NCBI GenBank assembly: GCA_900549725.1 | Contig: URPL01000045.1 | Coordinates: forward strand, 1-7,633 | Source of the DNA: an uncultured Eubacteriales bacterium | GTDB lineage: Bacteria > Bacillota > Clostridia > Oscillospirales > CAG-272 | Length of the DNA stretch: 7,633 bases | Direction: 5' to 3' | Shown here: piece by piece, positions 4,797 through 7,633 of the stretch | Numbering within the stretch: position 1 is the stretch's first letter | Layout of the letters: every line of letters begins with the position of its first letter | Notes under the pieces: generated by a model | Seen by the model: only the letters and a program-made list of their open reading frames with translations | Told to the model about the DNA's origin: nothing | The model's database searches: none | Position numbers and translations under genes: made by a program

Positions 4797-7436
4797 TCAG
4801 GCGGATTTTTTCCGCTTTTTTTCAAACAGCTTTGCAAGCTCTGCAAAGGGAATCACCAAAACGGCAAGCCCGAGCGCCGTCAGATATTCGAAAAAGCTGA
4901 TATGCGCAAAGCCGAACAGCGCGCTCAGCCCCGGAATATAAATCACGGCGGCGGTGAGCAGCAAAGAAAGCAGCATGGTGCCAAACAGCAGGAAATTGTG
5001 CGTATGCAGCGCAAAAATCGATTTGCGGGAACGCATGTTGTATGCATGGAAAATTTCTGCCATGGACATGGTCAGAAACGCCATGGTCATGCCGTCTGTG
5101 CTCTGCACGATTTCAAAGCGCCCGGCCTCCATAAAATGTCCGATAAAGTATGCGGCGAGCGTCAAAAAAGAAATCATGATCCCTTGGGTGAAAACATGCA
5201 CGCCGAGGCCCCCGGAGAAAATGCCTTCGTCGCTGCGGCGCGGCGGGCGCTTCATAATATCGGGCTCTGCTTTTTCCGCGCCGAGCGCCAGAGCGGGCAG
5301 GGAATCCGTTACAAGATTGACAAACAAAATCTGCGCCGGCTGCAGAATGGTGAAGCCGAACAGTGTTGCGACAAAAATTGAGAGCACCTCGCTGAGGTTG
5401 GAGGCAAGCAGGAACTGAATGCACTTGCAGATGTTGTCGTAAATGCGCCGCCCCTCTGCTACCGCGCTGACAATCGTAGCGAAATTATCGTCTGCCAAAA
5501 TCATATCGGCGACATTTTTGGTCACATCCGTGCCGGTGATTCCCATGCCGATGCCGATGTCGGCGCTTTTGATTGCCGGGGAGTCGTTGACGCCGTCGCC
5601 CGTCATTGCGGTGACATAGCCGCGTTTGCGCCAGGCGTTGACAATGCGTACCTTATGCTCCGGCTGCACACGCGCATAAACGGAAAAGCGGTCCACATTT
5701 TGTTCAAACGCAGCATCGTCATATTCGTCGATCTGTGCGCCGGTGATTGCGGCGGAGGGATCCTTGAGAATCCCGAGGTCCTTGGCAATGGCAACCGCCG
5801 TATCGATATGGTCGCCCGTAATCATGATCGGGCGGATGCCTGCCTCCGCGCAGCGCGCAACGGCATCGCGCACTTCGGGGCGCACGGGGTCGATCATACC
5901 GACAAGGCCGAGAAAAATCATGTCCTGTTCCAGCGCCTGCGGCGCGGTATCCTGCGGCATTTCGTCATATTCGCGATAGGCGCAGCCGAGCACACGCAGT
6001 GCTTTTTCGGCAAAAGCGGTATTTTCGGAAAGAATTTCCCTCCGCCGCTCATCATCCAGCGGCAAAACGCCCGTATCGGTCAGCACCATGGTGCAGCGCT
6101 GTAAAAGCTCGTCCGGCGCGCCTTTGGTATACTGTGTGAAATGGCCGGAATTAAAATGAACGGTGCTCATCATTTTCCGCATGGAATCAAATGGGGCCTC
6201 CGCAACGCGCGGCATTGTCTGCTCCATTTCGCTTTTCCTCAGCCCGAGAGATGCGGCATAGTTCACAAGCGCGCATTCCGTCGGTTCGCCGATGGCCTCC
6301 TTTGCGCCGTTTTGCAGGGCGGCGTCGCTGCAAAGGGCGAGCGCGCGCGCCAGGAGAGATTCGTCCGCGCCGCTGTGCCGCACGACGGTCATCTTGTTTT
6401 GTGTCAGCGTTCCTGTTTTGTCGGAGCAGATGATCTGCGTGCAGCCGAGCGTTTCCACCGCCGTGAGTTTACGGATGATTGCATTTTGCTTTGACATTTT
6501 TGTCACGCCCATGGAAAGCACGATCGTTACCACCGCGGCAAGCCCCTCGGGAATTGCGGCGACTGCCAGGCTGACTGCAAGCATAAAGGTATTCAAAACG
6601 GACGGCATATCAAATTTTCCGCCGCGCAGCAGGGAAAACACGAACATCACGGCGCAGATGGCAAGCACAAGCACCGTCAGGATTTTGCTGAGCTGTCCGA
6701 GCTTTTTCTGCAGCGGGGTCTGCCCGTTTTCTACGGAAGAGATTGCATGTGCGATTTTTCCCATTTCCGTTTGCATTCCGGTCGCAGTGACGACCATTTT
6801 GCCGCGCCCGTAGACAACTGCGCTGCCCATATAGCACATATTTTTACGGTCGCCGAGCGGAACATCGCCGTTGCTTGCCGCCGTGAGTCTTTGCGCGGTT
6901 TTTTCGCTTGGAACGGATTCGCCCGTGAGCGCCGCCTCTTCGATTTTCAGGCTGGCGCATTCGAGAATGCGCCCGTCCGCAGGGATTGCATCGCCTGCCT
7001 CCAAAAGCACAATATCGCCGGCAACAAGCTCTTCGCTTTTGATTGTTTGAATTTTGCCGCCGCGCATAACGCGTGAAGTCGCCGCTGCCATTTCTTTCAG
7101 AGCATCGATCGCCTTTTCCGCTTTGCTTTCCTGCGCAACACCGAGCACCGTATTGATTACAACCACGGCGAGAATAATAAACACATCGGCAAACGATTCG
7201 CCCGCCAGCGCGGAGGTCACGCCCGAGATGATCGCAGCGCCGAGCAAAACGAGCACCATCGGGTCAGCAATCTGAGAAAAAATTCTGGAGAGCAGCGAAA
7301 TTTTTTTTGCTTGCACCAGCTTATTTTTCCCGTTCTTTGCAAGCCTTTGTGCCGCTACCTCATCGCCCATGCCCGCTTGAGCATCGGCATCGAGAAAAGC
7401 AAGCACTTCATCGCTGCTTTGTAAATACTCTTTCAT
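4797..7436 (-). CDS. P2-type cation-transporting ATPase, predicted Mn2+/Ca2+ exporter
   Basis: This full-length, 879-residue P-type ATPase pumps divalent cations out of the cytoplasm using ATP. In order: N-terminal cation-ATPase domain; M1-M2 (about 55-100); actuator loop with TGES (171-174); M3-M4 with AAIPEGL (294-299, E297); the phosphorylation site CSDKTGTLT (D339); the nucleotide domain with KGAPDE (438-443); ITGDH (539-543) and TGDGVND (612-618); then M5-M10. Ion-site residues of the SERCA type are kept in M4 (E297), M5 (N680, E683 in ASNLSEV) and M6 (N707, T710, D711 in NLVTDSLP). The M8 glutamate of SERCA (E908) appears to be R802, as I recall for the bacterial pump LMCA1, which suggests one ion per cycle. 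The family name would be calcium ATPase, but the manganese riboswitch upstream argues for manganese. AAAGGA lies 12 nt before the ATG, in the loop of a small hairpin. The HAD phosphatase follows in the same operon. Confidence 0.95.
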   Translation of the reverse strand: MKEYLQSSDEVLAFLDADAQAGMGDEVAAQRLAKNGKNKLVQAKKISLLSRIFSQIADPMVLVLLGAAIISGVTSALAGESFADVFIILAVVVINTVLGVAQESKAEKAIDALKEMAAATSRVMRGGKIQTIKSEELVAGDIVLLEAGDAIPADGRILECASLKIEEAALTGESVPSEKTAQRLTAASNGDVPLGDRKNMCYMGSAVVYGRGKMVVTATGMQTEMGKIAHAISSVENGQTPLQKKLGQLSKILTVLVLAICAVMFVFSLLRGGKFDMPSVLNTFMLAVSLAVAAIPEGLAAVVTIVLSMGVTKMSKQNAIIRKLTAVETLGCTQIICSDKTGTLTQNKMTVVRHSGADESLLARALALCSDAALQNGAKEAIGEPTECALVNYAASLGLRKSEMEQTMPRVAEAPFDSMRKMMSTVHFNSGHFTQYTKGAPDELLQRCTMVLTDTGVLPLDDERRREILSENTAFAEKALRVLGCAYREYDEMPQDTAPQALEQDMIFLGLVGMIDPVRPEVRDAVARCAEAGIRPIMITGDHIDTAVAIAKDLGILKDPSAAITGAQIDEYDDAAFEQNVDRFSVYARVQPEHKVRIVNAWRKRGYVTAMTGDGVNDSPAIKSADIGIGMGITGTDVTKNVADMILADDNFATIVSAVAEGRRIYDNICKCIQFLLASNLSEVLSIFVATLFGFTILQPAQILFVNLVTDSLPALALGAEKAEPDIMKRPPRRSDEGIFSGGLGVHVFTQGIMISFLTLAAYFIGHFMEAGRFEIVQSTDGMTMAFLTMSMAEIFHAYNMRSRKSIFALHTHNFLLFGTMLLSLLLTAAVIYIPGLSALFGFAHISFFEYLTALGLAVLVIPFAELAKLFEKKRKKSA

Positions 7437-7439
7437 AGA

Positions 7440-7466
7440 AAATCAAAGTCCTTTCATTTTTGATTT
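7440..7466 (-). other. leader hairpin displaying the ATPase ribosome binding site
   Basis: On the minus strand AAATCAAA (7466 to 7459) and TTTGATTT (7447 to 7440) form an 8-bp AU-rich stem with an 11-nt loop holding AAAGGA, ending 3 nt before the ATG. The linear spacing from ribosome binding site to start is 12 nt, rather long. Folding would expose the site and shorten the effective distance. The stem is weak, so this may be incidental. Confidence 0.4.
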
Positions 7467-7472
7467 GAAAAT

Positions 7473-7516
7473 TACGGTGAAACAATAAAAAAAGACCCTG
7501 CACAGCTTTCACCGCA
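7473..7516 (-). promoter_or_regulatory. candidate antiterminator stem of the riboswitch
   Basis: In the minus-strand RNA, UGCGGUGAAA (7516 to 7507) can pair with UUUCACCGUA (7482 to 7473): ten pairs including one G-U. The upstream arm overlaps the 5' arm and loop of the terminator, so the two folds exclude each other. It begins where aptamer helix P1 ends, so it could coexist with the metal-bound aptamer. Confidence 0.5.
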
Positions 7517-7523
7517 CACAGTC
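7487..7523 (-). terminator. riboswitch expression-platform terminator
   Basis: On the minus strand GACTGTGTGCGG (7523 to 7512), loop TGAAAG and CTGTGCAGGGTC (7505 to 7494) form a 12-position stem with one G/G mismatch and several G-U pairs, then seven T residues (7493 to 7487). It lies in the leader of the ATPase gene, 50 nt before the ATG. Its 5' arm contains the 3' strand of aptamer helix P1, so ligand binding should prevent it. Confidence 0.82.
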
Positions 7524-7611
7524 TCGTTTTTTCATCCAAGCCATCGGTGCCGCGGCGCCGCGCGATGTTGACTTTGGACCGTTTCGGAAAACGCAAACTA
7601 CTCCCTATGTC
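7516..7611 (-). promoter_or_regulatory. yybP-ykoY manganese riboswitch aptamer
   Basis: The minus strand carries the conserved blocks of this class in order: AGGGAGTAG (7607 to 7599), AAAGTCAACATCG (7575 to 7563), GGCTTGGATG and CGAGACTGTG (7526 to 7517). P1 pairs ACATAG (7610 to 7605) with CTGTGT (7521 to 7516). A hairpin GTTTGCG/CGAAAC follows the first block. CATCG/CGATG closes the arm after GTCAACA, capped by a very GC-rich self-complementary segment. The class senses Mn2+ and usually turns genes on for manganese export. Here it sits directly upstream of a P2-type ATPase, one of its known gene partners (L. lactis yoaB). Identification is by remembered consensus, not by a covariance model. 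Confidence 0.85.
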
Positions 7612-7623
7612 ACGCAATATGGT

Positions 7624-7629
7624 AGCATA
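7624..7629 (-). promoter_or_regulatory. possible -10 element of the riboswitch-ATPase transcript
   Basis: TATGCT on the minus strand would place a start near 7617, just before the aptamer. The -35 would lie beyond the right edge of the window, so this cannot be confirmed here. Confidence 0.3.
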
Positions 7630-7633
7630 TTTT

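Noticed and set aside
4692..5381. Plus-strand open frame of 229 codons
   Set aside because: It is antisense to the HAD and ATPase genes and has a low-complexity Arg/His/Lys-rich composition typical of a shadow frame.
7408..7617. Minus-strand open frame of 69 codons
   Set aside because: It coincides with the riboswitch and terminator and overlaps the ATPase start out of frame.
1..7633. CRISPR arrays, tRNA or rRNA genes, insertion sequences, attachment sites
   Set aside because: No spaced direct repeats, cloverleaf, transposase or integrase were seen. The repressor/protease pair is phage-like in type, but no other phage or integrative-element genes are present.

Overview
The window looks like chromosomal DNA of an anaerobic Clostridia-class Firmicute, probably from the Oscillospiraceae/Ruminococcaceae. 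The reasons are a small cysteine-rich protein of the DUF6472 type, a clostridial-style Y-family polymerase with a DLNNFYASVE motif, an XRE regulator with a tail ending LFAGGELSEEDMD, consensus sigma-A promoters, strong G-rich ribosome binding sites and a manganese riboswitch. The assignment comes from remembered family features, not from a search.

Layout: positions 1-80 hold the last 25 codons of an unidentified plus-strand gene, followed by a small cysteine-rich protein (177-404). A perfect 32-bp palindromic terminator closes it and also closes a converging minus-strand operon (449-1993). That operon is, in order of transcription, an XRE repressor, an ImmA/IrrE-type zinc protease overlapping it by 8 nt, and a Nudix hydrolase. 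Divergent from it, on the plus strand, is a DinB/UmuC Y-family DNA polymerase (2136-3365). A hairpin terminator then separates this from a minus-strand block: a P2-type cation ATPase (4797-7436), a HAD phosphatase 31 nt downstream, and a TetR regulator with its own promoter. A yybP-ykoY manganese riboswitch leads into the ATPase.

Two circuits stand out. First, the polymerase and the repressor operon are driven by two near-perfect sigma-A promoters (TTGACA, 17 nt, TATAAT or TATGAT) that face each other. They are mirror images about base 2077, where a perfect 13-bp palindrome spans both predicted start sites. With the repressor/protease pair next to it, this looks like a LexA-independent, DdrO/IrrE- or ImmR/ImmA-like switch for translesion synthesis. 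Second, the ATPase annotated by family as calcium-transporting is preceded by a manganese riboswitch whose P1 helix excludes a terminator and whose leader also offers a 10-bp antiterminator. This argues for manganese export as its physiological job.

Everything is read by eye from one sequence. Function assignments rest on motifs; promoter, operator and RNA-structure calls are predictions.
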